Notes: a model not told the origin generated them from the letters alone. A stretch of DNA of 64,000 bases from Cololabis saira (GCF_033807715.1 NC_084609.1:34458850-34522849); one strand, 5' to 3'; shown: positions 12,256-22,894, counted from the stretch's first letter. Program-made: numbers and translations.

Positions 12256-13391
12256 TAGGGCTGAAACGATTCCTTGAATAATTCGAGTAATTCGATTACA
12301 AAAAATGATGGAGGAATTTTCTCTGCCTCTAGGAATCGTTTAATGTATTTATTTATTATTTTTTTTCGTTTAATTTCACCAGCTCAAAGCCTCGTATTAC
12401 GCCCGGACCACATTTAATGCGACACAACGCACTGACGCTGCGCCGTACATCCATGCGTTGCGCACGTTAAAGGGGGGAGAAAGAGGCGGCGGGTATGTTT
12501 GGTTTTAGTAACATGCCGTGCTCAGGCAGTCTGCAATGGCCCAGACGGGAGTTCAGTGCTTAACTTTTATTTTTAATCCACGCTATATTCTTCTGGTCCG
12601 TTCTCCTATATGTTCCCCCTCTAAAGCCAAAATTATTGTTCCACGTTAGATCGACGCAGAGCCTACGGTGCTCTCCGGCGAGGGCGGAGACCGGCGGTCC
12701 GGCTGGCGGTGCCACGGCTACGCCGTAGGGTACGGCGTAGGGTACGCAGCGACGCGCACCATTCTGCGTTGTTGTAACGCGGAACCATAAATCAGCATTT
12801 ACCCGGTACATAAACCTCTGTTCCCGCTACAGTTTTAACTAAAAGAAAAGGCAGAAAATGTCAGAAAAATAAAAACTTAATAAAGTTAACTGGGTAGTTT
12901 TCAATTTTAGGTCTGTAGTCATTCATGGATAAAACAAGCAGCGCTGGTGCTCCAATACAGCAGGTCTCATAATTTTATTTTGAACACTGCCAAAACTCAA
13001 ACTTAAAACTTAACTACAACTTAAAATGTGCTTGACACAAATGAAAGATCAATTGAAACACGTGGGAAAACACCTAACATTTTGAGTTATGTCTGATATC
13101 AGGTGTAATGGCATTTTTAGGTTAGAAATAAGAACATTTCTTGGTAAGATCCTTAGTTTTTTAGTGAAGGCAGTGAATTTGGTCGACTGGTGTAAGTTCA
13201 GGGTTTTTAAATGCACAGCCATGAACCTACTGTATTATTTAATTTAGTCTTAGTAATGTCAATTAACATCTAACATCTTATGTATATTTATAATTGCTCT
13301 TTAACTAAACAAATATATGTTTTATCCGATTACTCGATGGAATTTTCAGTAGAATACTGGATTACTAAAATATTCGATAGCTGCAGCCCTA
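12256..13391. mobile_element. hAT element, 1,136 bp, with empty site in copy 2
   Basis: The ends TAGGGCTGAAACGATT and its imperfect inverse GCTGCAGCCCTA are flanked by perfect 8-bp duplications ATTTATTC (12248-12255 and 13392-13399). The paralogous block has a single ATTTATTC at 23764-23771, so borders are exact. A PIF-like MITE (about 12627-12800) is nested inside. No transposase was seen. Confidence 0.95.
12627..12800. mobile_element. PIF/Harbinger-like foldback MITE (copy 2)
   Basis: Foldback of AATTATTGTTCCACGTTAGA against AACGCGGAACCATAAATCAG, with a GC-rich centre that contains two tandem TACGGCGTAGGG motifs. Confidence 0.7.
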
Positions 13392-13770
13392 ATTTATTCA
13401 CATATTTTCTTTAACTGTTCACTGCAACAATTAATTATCTCTGTATACTGATGCATTGGTATCAACCATATGACACATTTCCAGGAAATGTATATCTTAT
13501 GTTTTTCTTTCAGAAATAAACAACAAAATAACCAATATCCTTTGCATTAAACCAAAGAAACATTTTTCTTTGTAATCATGCACAAATGTCTATAACTAAT
13601 CATGTAATCTCATCAATCATGTACACTCTTTTCTCAAACACACATCAGAGTATTTTTGTACCTAAAGTACATCAAGTAAATTAAGTGTTCACTTAACATA
13701 ACAGAATAATAATTATTGGAGTCACTAACTCACGTTATATAACATTAACACAAATGAAAATACATAGCTG

Positions 13771-13906
13771 GATTGGACATTGTCATGACATATCATCTAT
13801 ATAGGAGCCCCCATGTTTTTGTCTGTTTTTTTTTTGTTGTTGTTGTTGTTTGTCTGTTTGTTGTATAAGCTGAAAATACTAAATAAAAAGTTAAAAAAAA
13901 AAAAAA
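13771..13906 (+). mobile_element. Retro-insert: 5'-truncated LINE/SINE with A tail
   Basis: A 136-bp insert ending in AAATAAAAAG and about 14 A's, flanked by a perfect 15-bp duplication GAAAATACATAGCTG (13756-13770, 13907-13921). The paralogous block has one copy of that sequence and no insert. It resembles the 3' UTR of an L1-type LINE, including a (GTT)n run, but carries no coding sequence. Confidence 0.92.
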
Positions 13907-14664
13907 GAAAATACATAGCTGACCGATAGCTTGAACTTTTGGCTTTGAACTCGGTCTTGCGTTACCATGGCAACAGCCGTAGCTGGTGTTAGCTTGTAGC
14001 TTAGTATCTTTAGTGCTGAGCACGACACTACACAAACACTGCTGCGCTCTCTCACACACACACACACACAGTAATAATGCCCAACCTGAATCATGTATCA
14101 TACACACAATTCTTAAAAACAACCCACAAATGCCGGGGAGCCAAAATAAATAAATAAAAAGTACATGTAAAATAGCTGCGGCGGCGGCCGCCATCTTCAC
14201 ATACTCAGTTGTCACGTACGCTTGGATTCACTGTACTCAGGGTTAGTAAGTAAGTAACTGAACTCGTAACTTTTCCACTTTACGTCCGGGGTTTTCATAT
14301 TAACTTAAAAACATCTGAAGTCACAGCAAAACATAAATAACCAACCTGAAAACACACAAATAAATCAATGACACCGGACCACCTCTGCTCATCCTCCAGT
14401 CCAACGGATTATGAGCTTCCCGTCCTCGTCGCTGTGAAGAGTCCCAGCGGCGCGGGCCGGGGCTGGTGCTGCCACCCTGTGTCCGTTTCTGGTACTACAA
14501 GTCCTTGTGTGTTTCCTTCTTGTTCTCATTTTAGCAGGATAAAATAATAAAATAAAAAGATACAAAAACCAAAGATAGCAATAAACCAAAAAGTGACTTC
14601 AGCAGAGATAAAACAATAATAATAACAATAATAATAATTACTACAAAAACACTTTTGTGAGTAT

Positions 14665-14834
<170 letters not shown>

Positions 14835-14837
<3 letters not shown>

Positions 14838-16143
14838 TTAAACTCGAAAATCATTGAGGGCGAGCCCTCATTTACAATGACGTCGAGCAATACAACAGTA
14901 TCAGCTGTAGCACTTTTTTATTTCCCTGTTTGTATGCCGCCCTGACCCTTTGGGTGCACCCCGGACATAAACCATGAAAAGGAACGTTTAAAAACGGAGA
15001 AATAGTACATTGTACATCTAATGACACTGTAGAAAGCTTCTCCCTTTTACCATAAGTTATACAATTGTTACTTGTCAACTAAAAAAAAAAAAGAATCAGC
15101 CTCAAAGTAAAGGCAGGCCTTTATTTCAATGTTATTCATCTGTATGTCTGTAAAAGTCCCCACCCAAACGGGTTTTCTCTGCAACAGAAGACCTGAGCAA
15201 TCATCATGGAACTGTTAAATGACCAGAACGTGTGGCTTTAAAAACGGACATTTATTCTCCTCAAAACAAGTTGCTTACAAAAAAAAACCGGGAAAAAAAC
15301 GATCTTTCTCCGACATCCTCACCTGTCAGTTAGTCTAAAGCTGACGGTAAAAACCAACACGATAGACCATTTCCTGTGGACTTCAAAATAAAAGCGAAAC
15401 CGGAAATAGCGTATTTTCAATACAATCCATTTAACGTTTATGTTCGTGTTCACTTTACTGTAAATAGCTGTAAATAAACTGTAAATACTAAATGTAAATA
15501 AACCGTAAATAATGTAAATAGTGCATCTTACACATTTTAATGTCTAACAACATTTTAACATTTAACAGCTCTAAGTAAACAGGAATTATCTGTTTAAATC
15601 CCTATATAATAAAACAATTCACACCACCCTAGTCCTGTAAAATATAATCTATTTCTTTATCTGAGCAGTCCGCGTGCCTTTACCAATTCATGTGTCACTC
15701 AGTCCATCAAATCAGCTGCTGCAAGATGCTGGTTAACACACACACATTCAGCTGCCAAACAGCTCCTGGAAAAGGTAAGATCTGGTTATAAAACATCCTT
15801 TCACTTCATTTTTCTTTGTTACATGTACACACATGGACATGTTTGTTGCTACCTTTTGATCCAAGAAAGAGAAAGCAACAATCCCAAAATAACTGACAAG
15901 AAAACAGACATTAATTTTGATTAATAGTTCAACAAAATCATATGAAATAAATAAACTAATGAAACTATCCTTGATGGATGAGTTAGTATCCTCAGCTTTA
16001 TTTACACAACCAGGTGATGGCTGTAACTCTCACTGAGACTTTCCACCTGTACACAGGTATTTTGGTATTTTGGTCAACTCTTCACCAGTAAACTGCTCCG
16101 GTTTTCTCATGCGTGAAGGATTTCTGGGACACAAGCAGCCAGA
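14835..16143. other. No gene recognised
   Basis: About 1.3 kb of AT-rich sequence. 14845-14885 (ATTGAGGGCGAGCCCTCATT, with a GAGGGC/GCCCTC foldback) looks like part of an interspersed repeat. The rest shows no convincing frame, splice structure or repeat end. Confidence 0.45.
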
Positions 16144-16259
16144 GGAGAAACCGGTGTCAGAAATCAGAAAAGACACTTCTTTGTAACCTCAGCACCTGGC
16201 CCGCTACATAACTGTTAAAATCCCAGTATAAATTCAGAGAAACTTCAGACTAGATTTCT
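16144..16259. repeat. 116-bp flanking duplication, left copy
   Basis: Aligns over its full length with 17316-17431, with three substitutions. The pair brackets an L1-like insertion exactly, so it behaves as an unusually long target duplication. Confidence 0.88.
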
Positions 16260-17315
16260 TTTTTTTTTCAATATATTTTTATTTCACAAAAGAAAGGCAA
16301 TCACAAACATCCTAAATAACAGTAGGTCTTACAATTTTCTTTTGTGCACACAAGCCAAATCTCGCCTACAACCCACCCCTCCCACCACCCCCCCAAAAGA
16401 ACACAAAAACATACACACGGAATAAATAAAAAATAAATAAACTGTAAAAAAAAAAAAAAAGTAACAGTAACATCAAAACTCAAATACCTACAGATACATA
16501 GGATAAATAAAGTAAATGACAGCAATAAAACAGCAATCAGCGTACCATGAAGTTTAAAATGAATGAAGCTCTAAGCCAGAAAATAATGGGAACAAAATTC
16601 TTGAAAAAGATGAAGCCACGGTTATATTTTTCCAATGTTAGCTTTTCTAATGGTAGAAATGCTGTGATTTGGTCAATGAAAGTCTTAAAACATGGAGGGG
16701 AATCATTCTTCCAAAATTAAAGTATACATTTTCTTGCAAAGTAAGTTATCAAAATTAATATCCTGCATTTTTTGTTATGTAGTTGTAAATTATATGTGTC
16801 ATTTAATAATAATAAACTGCTGCTTAAATCAAATGTTTTGTCCAGGATTAGTTGTGTTAGGGAGTGAATTGATTTCCAATAATTTTGTAAGCGGTCACAT
16901 TCCCAGAACATCTGTATGAATGTCCCCTCCATCTTTTTACATCTTGGACACTTTGATGAAATATCCTTTGATATTTTATGCATTTTTATTGGAGTTAAGT
17001 AGAATTTGTGGATGAATTTAAAATTAGCTCCCTTCATTTTATTGCTTGTAAATGGGAAATGTTTCACAGATATTTAGCCAGGCTTTTTGTTGTAAGGTTG
17101 TGCCTAATTCCTTCTCCCAAATATTTTTTAATAACTGAAAAGTGGATCGACCTTTCCCTGATGAGATGTTGTAGACTTCACTGATCTTTCCTTTTATTGT
17201 GTCTGAAAATAACAACGTTTCTTCAATTTCCGATAACCCAAGTCGTAATTTATTTTTTTTGAATGAGTGAATGAGTAATGCTACGAATTTGTAAATACTT
17301 AAAAAAGTTGCAAGT
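16260..17315 (-). mobile_element. L1-like LINE, 5'-truncated
   Basis: The plus strand begins with a T run (the complement of a 3' A tail). The minus-strand frame 17067-16717 has the L1 ORF2 C-terminal pattern: FKFIHKFYLTP, then CPRCKKMEGTFIQMFWECDR, a zinc-binding RT-associated motif. RT and endonuclease domains are missing. Flanked by the 116-bp direct repeats described separately. Confidence 0.82.
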
Positions 17316-17431
17316 GGAGAAACCGGTGTCAGAAATCAGAAAAGACACTTCTTTGTAACCTCAGCACTTGGCCCGCTACATAACTGTTAAAATCTCAGTA
17401 TAAATTCAGAGAAACTTCAGATTAGATTTCT
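17316..17431. repeat. 116-bp flanking duplication, right copy
   Basis: Right partner of 16144-16259, starting GGAGAAACCGGTGTCAG and ending TTAGATTTCT. Confidence 0.88.
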
Positions 17432-17548
17432 GAACTGAGAGTAAAATAAATCTGCGCTACTCTCATTCAAATCATACAAATATTAAACCACGATAAAGGA
17501 AGGCCCAGCCAGTAAGAAAGTGGAGGAATTCTAGCAACCAAACTGAAA

Positions 17549-17638
17549 ACGGAATGTCCCATGATGCAATCAAACATATTCTCTGATCTTCAGGAAGATC
17601 AAAGAACATGTTTGATTGCATCATCACACATTCCGTTA
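17549..17638. promoter_or_regulatory. Long palindrome upstream of the SUN gene
   Basis: CGGAATGT and ATGATGCAATCAAACAT on the left mirror ATGTTTGATTGCATCAT and ACATTCCG on the right, around a core where TTGATCTTCCTGAAGATCA is itself an inverted repeat. It lies 60-150 bp upstream of the TATA box. It could be a regulatory hairpin or simply a small foldback element. Confidence 0.7.
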
Positions 17639-17704
17639 TGATGTCATCACATTCATGACATCAGTAGCTTGTGGGCGGGGCTAAAGCCAGTCAGAGTCTA
17701 TAAA
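17639..17704 (+). promoter_or_regulatory. SUN gene core promoter
   Basis: TGATGTCA (a near-CRE), TGACATCA, a GC box GGGCGGGGC (about 17673-17681) and TATAAA at 17699-17704 sit in order upstream of the ATG at 17798. The CRE-like site would fit CREM-driven spermatid expression, which is typical of short SUN proteins, but that is inference. Confidence 0.65.
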
Positions 17705-17797
17705 TTCTGCATTCCACCCACTTGTTGCTCATTCCAAAAGAGAAAGATCACAGTGAACTTAAGTTCTGGACTTTGAATCAACTGAAAACAACAAAAA

Positions 17798-18778
17798 ATG
17801 TCAACAGGATCCCAAAGTTCCCGACTGAGAAGAGGTTTGCGCCTGCAGGAAGCGGGTTATTATAATGAAGAGGGAAAGCCAATTTTCTCCTATAAAGACA
17901 ATAGGAAATATGGAAGACGTCAGCAAGATCCTCACATTGATACAAGTGTGGAAGACGATATGAACCCCGGCAGCTTCTTAAATAATCCTGGCCCCTACTC
18001 CAGATGTGTTAATAAAAATACACAGCAAGAATTGAGAAAAGGTAGGAAAACCAGGAGGACTGGAGGACAAAAAATGTCATGGCTAAAGACCATTATGTGG
18101 TTTCTCTTTTTCCTTGTTCTGGGTCTTGGAAATGCATTCACGTTTTATCGTTTAACAAACGTCAATGAGGAAGTGCAATCATTAAAAAAGGAGATGGACA
18201 GTTTTCCACAATACGGTCAGATGATCGCAAAACCAAATTTTGCCTCTGCCTATCTTGGAGCCAGAGTTATCAAACACTTGTCCTCCGACACATATTTGCC
18301 CCCACGACAGAAAAACTCTGTGTTGTGGAGATTATTCCACTGGATTTTTCCAGTTTCAGAGAATAGAAAGGGAATAGTCATCAAGGAGCGTTCCACACTC
18401 CAGGCAGGTGATTGCTGGTGTCTCCCAGGAAACCGTGGACATTTAGTCGTCTCTCTGTCTCACCCTGTTTCCATCACTCACCTGACACTTGGACACATCC
18501 TGGAAAGTCAAGCCCTCTATGGACGGATGGAAAGTGCACCCAGGACCTTCTCTGTCTATGGAATGGAGACGGCTGATGGGAAAGGTACATTTCTGGGAAG
18601 GATGGAGTATGATGGAGGCGGTAGGGAATTCCAGTTCTTCCAACTGAATAATGCAGACAACACTGTTTTCAGTCACGTGAAGATCCAGATTGAAAGTAAC
18701 TGGGGAAACACTGATTACACCTGCATTTACTCTTGGAGGGTTCATGGAGACAAACTACAACGACCCCCAGTCACCTAG
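17798..18778 (+). CDS. SUN-domain protein, SPAG4/SUN3/SUN5-like, intronless
   Basis: A complete 326-residue frame with a TATA box about 95 bp upstream. The N-terminal part (1-92) is polar, rich in Arg/Gln and nucleoplasmic-type. A single membrane segment lies at about 95-115 (IMWFLFFLVLGLG). Only a short heptad-like stretch follows (122-136). The SUN domain covers about 147-317: it starts ASAYLGARVIKH, contains SAPRTFSVYG (246-255), and ends with the family hallmark NWGNTDYTCIYSWRVHG (301-317). SUN proteins sit in the inner nuclear membrane and bind KASH peptides in the perinuclear space to form LINC complexes. The short coiled coil and 326-residue length resemble testis-type SUN3/SUN5/SPAG4 rather than SUN1/2. 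The absence of introns suggests an old retrocopy that acquired a promoter. The last codons and the TAG stop fall inside the first unit of a minisatellite. The exact paralogue is uncertain. Confidence 0.9.
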   Translation: MSTGSQSSRLRRGLRLQEAGYYNEEGKPIFSYKDNRKYGRRQQDPHIDTSVEDDMNPGSFLNNPGPYSRCVNKNTQQELRKGRKTRRTGGQKMSWLKTIMWFLFFLVLGLGNAFTFYRLTNVNEEVQSLKKEMDSFPQYGQMIAKPNFASAYLGARVIKHLSSDTYLPPRQKNSVLWRLFHWIFPVSENRKGIVIKERSTLQAGDCWCLPGNRGHLVVSLSHPVSITHLTLGHILESQALYGRMESAPRTFSVYGMETADGKGTFLGRMEYDGGGREFQFFQLNNADNTVFSHVKIQIESNWGNTDYTCIYSWRVHGDKLQRPPVT

Positions 18779-19340
18779 ACCAGGGCCATCGCCACGGCAA
18801 CGACCCCCCAGTCACCTAGACCAGGAACATCGCCACGGCAACGACCCCCCAGTCACCTAGACCAGGAACATCGCCACGGCAACGATCCCCAGTCACCTAG
18901 ACCAGGAACATCGCCACGGCAACGACCCCCAGTCACCTAGACCAGGGCCATCGCCACGGCAACGACCCCCAGTCACCCCAACCAGGGCCATCGCCACGGC
19001 AACGATCCCCCAGTCACCTAGACCAGGGCCATCGCCACGGCAACGACCCCCCAGTCACCTAGACCAGGGCCATCGCCACGGCAACGACCCCCCAGTCACA
19101 CAGACCAGGAACATCGCCACGGCAACGACCCCCCAGTCACCTAGACCAGGAACATCGCCACGGCAACGATCCCCCAGTCACCTAGACCAGGGCCATCGCC
19201 ACGGCAACGACCCCCCAGTCACCTAGACCAGGGCCATCGCCACGGCAACGACCCCCCAGTCACCTAGACCAGGGCCATCGCCACGGCAACGACCCCCCAG
19301 TCACACAGACCAGGGCCATCGCCACGGCAACGATCCCAAG
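18759..19340 (+). repeat. 41-42-bp minisatellite containing the SUN stop codon
   Basis: About 14 units of the form CATCGCCACGGCAACGACCC followed by CCAGTCACCTAGACCAGG. The first partial unit encodes the SUN C-terminus (RPPVT) and its TAG stop, so the array forms the 3' UTR. The TAG is kept in most units. Confidence 0.93.
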
Positions 19341-19398
19341 GCGGGTAGGCAAAGAACAAAATAAAAGTTAAAGTTAGGGGGCGTATTAATGAAGTTAA

Positions 19399-20340
19399 AG
19401 GGGACCTATTATTGAATCTAAAACCTATTTTAAACAGGCCTTGAATGTCTGAAAAACAAACTTTAACAAGCTCAATAAAATTTATTATTATAACATCTGA
19501 TTTATCTGGAAAAGATTAAAGTAGGGATGCCCCGATACCGATACTGGTATTGAATGTCTGAAAAACAAGCTTTTGATTGTTTTTGCTAAATGAATTAGAA
19601 ATTCAGCCTCTGAGCCATGTCTTTACCTTTACCGTTTCTGACCTCATTATCTATGCAGGATTCTGAGTGGGCGGGGCTATGATAATGAGGCTCTGTGCTG
19701 ATTGGCTGCCTGAATGACGCCATACACCGCTACGATAAAATGGAGGAGGCTCCGGCCGGCGGAGTTAAGCCTGAATTACGGTTCCGTGTTAAATCGATGC
19801 AGACCCTATGCTGTAGGTTCTGCGTTGTTGAAACGCAGAACCATAAATCAGCCTTTACACCGCGTCATAACTGCATGCGATGCGAGCGAGCGTAAGCGAA
19901 AAAATCAATTCCACTGCTTTATTTTCTATTGGACTGTCCTAACTGGCCGTTTTGAGCTGAACATTTGTCGGACTTCCTGTTTCTATTTTCTTCCTGCCGC
20001 TCGCGTTGAACCCGGTTGAAAGCGCTGAAGGAAACGGTCATGATGAGGAACGGCTGATCAAGCTAGTTGAAATGAGAAGTTATCTCTATGATTCCTCCTC
20101 ATTTCACTACAAAAACCTCAATAAAGTGGCAGCAAACCTCTGCTCCTGTCGTTACGTAACGACGGCAGCAAAATCTGAACGGCTCGTAAAAGTCACATCA
20201 CACTGAACGGATCATCCGGGCGGCTGTACAGACACTGCAGAATCTGGTTGATTCCTCCTTCTCTGAGTTGTCAGGCTGAGGGGAGACCACTTTATAAATG
20301 TTAAAGCAAGAGAAAACCTGGTTTTCAGAATATTTCCCCT
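19399..20340. mobile_element. piggyBac-like MITE flanked by TTAA
   Basis: The left end AGGGGACCTATTATTGAA and the right end (complement AGGGGAAATATTCTGAAAAC) are inverted. TTAA flanks both ends (19395-19398, 20341-20344). The interior contains GGCGGGGC, CCTGCATAGATAATGAGG-like sequence and a nested PIF MITE. A second, shorter copy in the opposite orientation lies at 63451-63936. No transposase was seen. Confidence 0.75.
19768..19854. mobile_element. PIF/Harbinger-like MITE (copy 3) with TTA duplication
   Basis: AGCCTGAATTACGGTTCCGT paired with AACGCAGAACCATAAATCAG, flanked by the 3-bp direct repeat TTA (19765-19767, 19855-19857). That TWA duplication is what places the family in PIF/Harbinger. 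Confidence 0.8.
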
Positions 20341-20344
20341 TTAA

Positions 20345-21466
20345 CATCCATCCATCCATTATCTATACCCAGGGATTAAAGCAAAAGAAAATCCCAGGAC
20401 GGAAAGTTTTCAGACTTCCCCCCCCGGTGGTTTAAATGTAGTCATTTCAACCATCAGGGGGCAGGATCAGGGTTTCCGTTGTCCGGTAATTGCCGGAAAC
20501 CAAAATATGCCGAAGTCCGGTATTTTATAATCTCTCCGGTCAAAATGTCTGGTGAAAATACTCACCGGCGCCGGCATCCACCTGTGCGTTGATTTATGGT
20601 TCCGCGTCGCACCGACGCACAGCCTACGGCGTAGTGTTCGCAGCGACGCGCACCCTACGCCAGACCCTACTTTGAAGGCTCTGCGTTGGTGTGACGCAGA
20701 ACCATAATTCCGGCTTAAAAGTAAACAGCATGCGTGCAAGTACCCGTGCATGACAGGCAGACACACACGGGGAGAAGAGACAATGTCTTTAATTTTTTTT
20801 TTTTTTTAAACTTTATCCTTATGAACGCAATTGTTATATAGTCCAACTTTCCTTATTTTAATCAGAACACTTTCTTTTTTCCTCTTCGGCGTGGAGTAGT
20901 GGGCTCAGAGCGGCAGCCATCTCCCCCCCCACCGTCACCTGCTCCGTTATCAGCACTATTTTATTATAAGTCTGATATATGTTGTGATATGTGATGACAT
21001 TATTAAGAGTATGACATGAATCTGGCTTCATTTCACCACCTCACAGCCTGCGTCGCCAGTTCCCCATGTCTTAAGTAAATTCTTACGGGAGGGTCGGGGT
21101 TGCCGTAGGGATACGCAGATTTTTCGGTTAGTTTTTTCTTTTTAGATCCGAGGCTTTGCCTAGATGGCGACTTCCGCAACTTTCAGACGCTTTTTCTGCG
21201 CAAGCAAGCTTTATAGATGAGGCCCCAGGACTGTTACCGCAGTACCGCGGAGGAACACGCCGAGCCTCGGTGCCGGGAGCCGGGAGGAAGCGGAGCTGCG
21301 GCTCCGCCATCCACGTGTGCGTTGATTTATGGTTCCCTATTTTACTGTCATGAGGAGGAAATATTGTAGAAAAACATTAATGTCCACACTAGTATAAATA
21401 CAGGTTTGCATGGCCTCACAAAATGATGCCGTTTACAATGAGGTGGCAGCACTTATGATTCTAATG
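20345..21466. mobile_element. Degraded DNA-element cluster
   Basis: 20469 onward reads AGGGTTTCCGTTGTCCGG, with GCCGGAAACC, AGTCCGGTA and CTCCGGTCAAAATGTC. This resembles a hAT-type end that recurs in inverted form near 23340-23400. A PIF MITE (20588-20716) is nested. A T tract and AT-rich DNA follow to about 21466. The borders are not resolved and no coding region is visible. Confidence 0.45.
20588..20716. mobile_element. PIF/Harbinger-like foldback MITE (copy 4)
   Basis: GATTTATGGTTCCGCGTCGC paired with GTGACGCAGAACCATAATTC around a GC-rich core with CTACGGCGTAG. Confidence 0.75.
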
Positions 21467-21534
21467 TAGGGCTGAACGATTTTTGAAAATAATCTAATTG
21501 CGATTTTTTTCCTCAATATTACGATTTAATATCC

Positions 21535-22070
21535 ATGACACCCTAGGCCGGAGGTCAATGATAGACTTTGTAGTCGTGTCATCTGACCTCCGGCCGTATG
21601 TCTTGGACACTCGGGTGAAGAGAGGGGCTGAGCTGTCAACTGATCACCACCTGGTGGTGAGTTGGATCCGCTGGCAGGGGAGGAAGCTGGTCAGACCTGG
21701 AAGACACAAGCGTATCGTGAGGGTCTGCTGGGAACGTCTGGCAGATTCCCCTGTCAGGGAGGTTTTCAACTCCCACCTCCGGGAGAGCTTTGACCGGATT
21801 CCGAGGGAGGCCGGAGACATTGAGTCCGAATGGACCATGTTCTCCACTTCCATTGTTGACGCGGCCGTCCAGAGCTGCGGCCGTAAGGTCTCCGGCGCCT
21901 GTCGCGGCGGCAATCCCCGAACCCGGTGGTGGACACCGGAAGTAAGGGATGCCGTCAAGCTGAAGAAGGAGTCCTACCGAGCCTGGCTAGCTCGGCGGAC
22001 TCCCGAGGCAGCTGACGGGTACCGGCAGGCCAAGCGGACTGCGGCTCGGGCGGTCGCGGAAGCAAAAACT
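21535..22070 (+). mobile_element. RTE-like LINE fragment, endonuclease end to pre-RT region
   Basis: The plus-strand frame reads MIDFVVVSSDLRPYVLDTRV and then STDHHLVV, the His-containing end of an APE-type endonuclease. The linker before the reverse transcriptase follows (RVCWERLADSPVREVFNSHL, GNPRTRWWTPEVRDAVKLKK). Both ends are truncated. The family is one of the common teleost RTE-type LINEs, and its RT tail is found separately at 45700-45900. Confidence 0.8.
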
Positions 22071-22227
22071 CGGATTTTTCTACTTATTTCAAGTGAAAAT
22101 TTACTTGAAACAGAAAATTGTCAAATAAGTTATTTTTCTGGTGATGACTCTAAATGTTGAAATAGCAGTAAAACCACAGTCATTGATGAAATGACATAAG
22201 GGATGGAAAGGAGGGATTGCAGTTTGA

Positions 22228-22672
22228 CAGGGGGGATGATTTGGACCGTTTTTATTTCAGGGGGGGATGATTTGGACCGTTTTTATTTCAGGGGGGATGA
22301 TTTGGACCGTTTTTATTTCAGGGGGGATGATTTGGACCGTTTTTATTTCAGGGGGGGGATGATTTAGACCGTTTCTATTTCAGGGGGGGATGATTTGGAC
22401 CGTTTTTATTTCAGGGGGGGGATGATTTAGACCGTTTTTATTTCAGGGGGGGGATGATTTGGACCGTTTTTATTTCAGGGGGGGATGATTTGGACCGTTT
22501 TTATTTCAGGGGGGGGATGATTTGGACCGTTTTTATTTCAGGGGGGGATGATTTGGACCGTTTTTATTTCAGGGGGGGGATGATTTGGACCGTTTTTATT
22601 TCAGGGGGGATGATTTGGACCGTTTTTATTTCAGGGGGGGGAAATTTGGACCGTTCTATTTTCAGGGGGGGG
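22228..22672 (+). repeat. 30-32-bp G-rich minisatellite (about 14 units)
   Basis: Tandem units of ATGATTTGGACCGTTTTTAT plus TTCA and 6-8 G's. The same unit is expanded to about 33 copies at 56283-57335 and is nearly single-copy in the related element at 41848-41905. Confidence 0.93.
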
Positions 22673-22894
22673 TGCCATCACATGACCCCTCATCCCCCCT
22701 CAACTCGAATACTGCTCACACGGAACTCAGAACTTCTTCATAAATAACTCAAAAATCCCAGAGAGAAAAAAAAAACCACCAGCAAGCTAACAAACAAACC
22801 AACAAAGCTCTCAGAGTTAACAAAACGAACCAGCAATGAACAACTCGCAGCCCTGCTGTTTTAACCTCTAACCACGGGCTGCAGCTGTGGTTTA

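Larger units (their letters stand above)
12010..14655. repeat. Local duplication, copy 1 (partner 23526-24463 + 39994-40484)
   Basis: After removing two insertions (12256-13391 and 13771-13906), this block aligns almost perfectly with 23526-24463 joined to 39994-40484. A 75-bp motif containing GACACCGGACCACCTCTGCT occurs twice within each copy (12182 and 14348; 23700 and 40165). No gene was recognised. Copy 1 preserves the uninterrupted CGGCGGCGGCCGCC site (14179-14192) into which the giant transposon inserted in copy 2. Confidence 0.85.

Noticed and set aside
18443..18745. 100-codon minus-strand frame opposite the SUN gene
   Set aside because: It is the antisense shadow of the SUN coding sequence.
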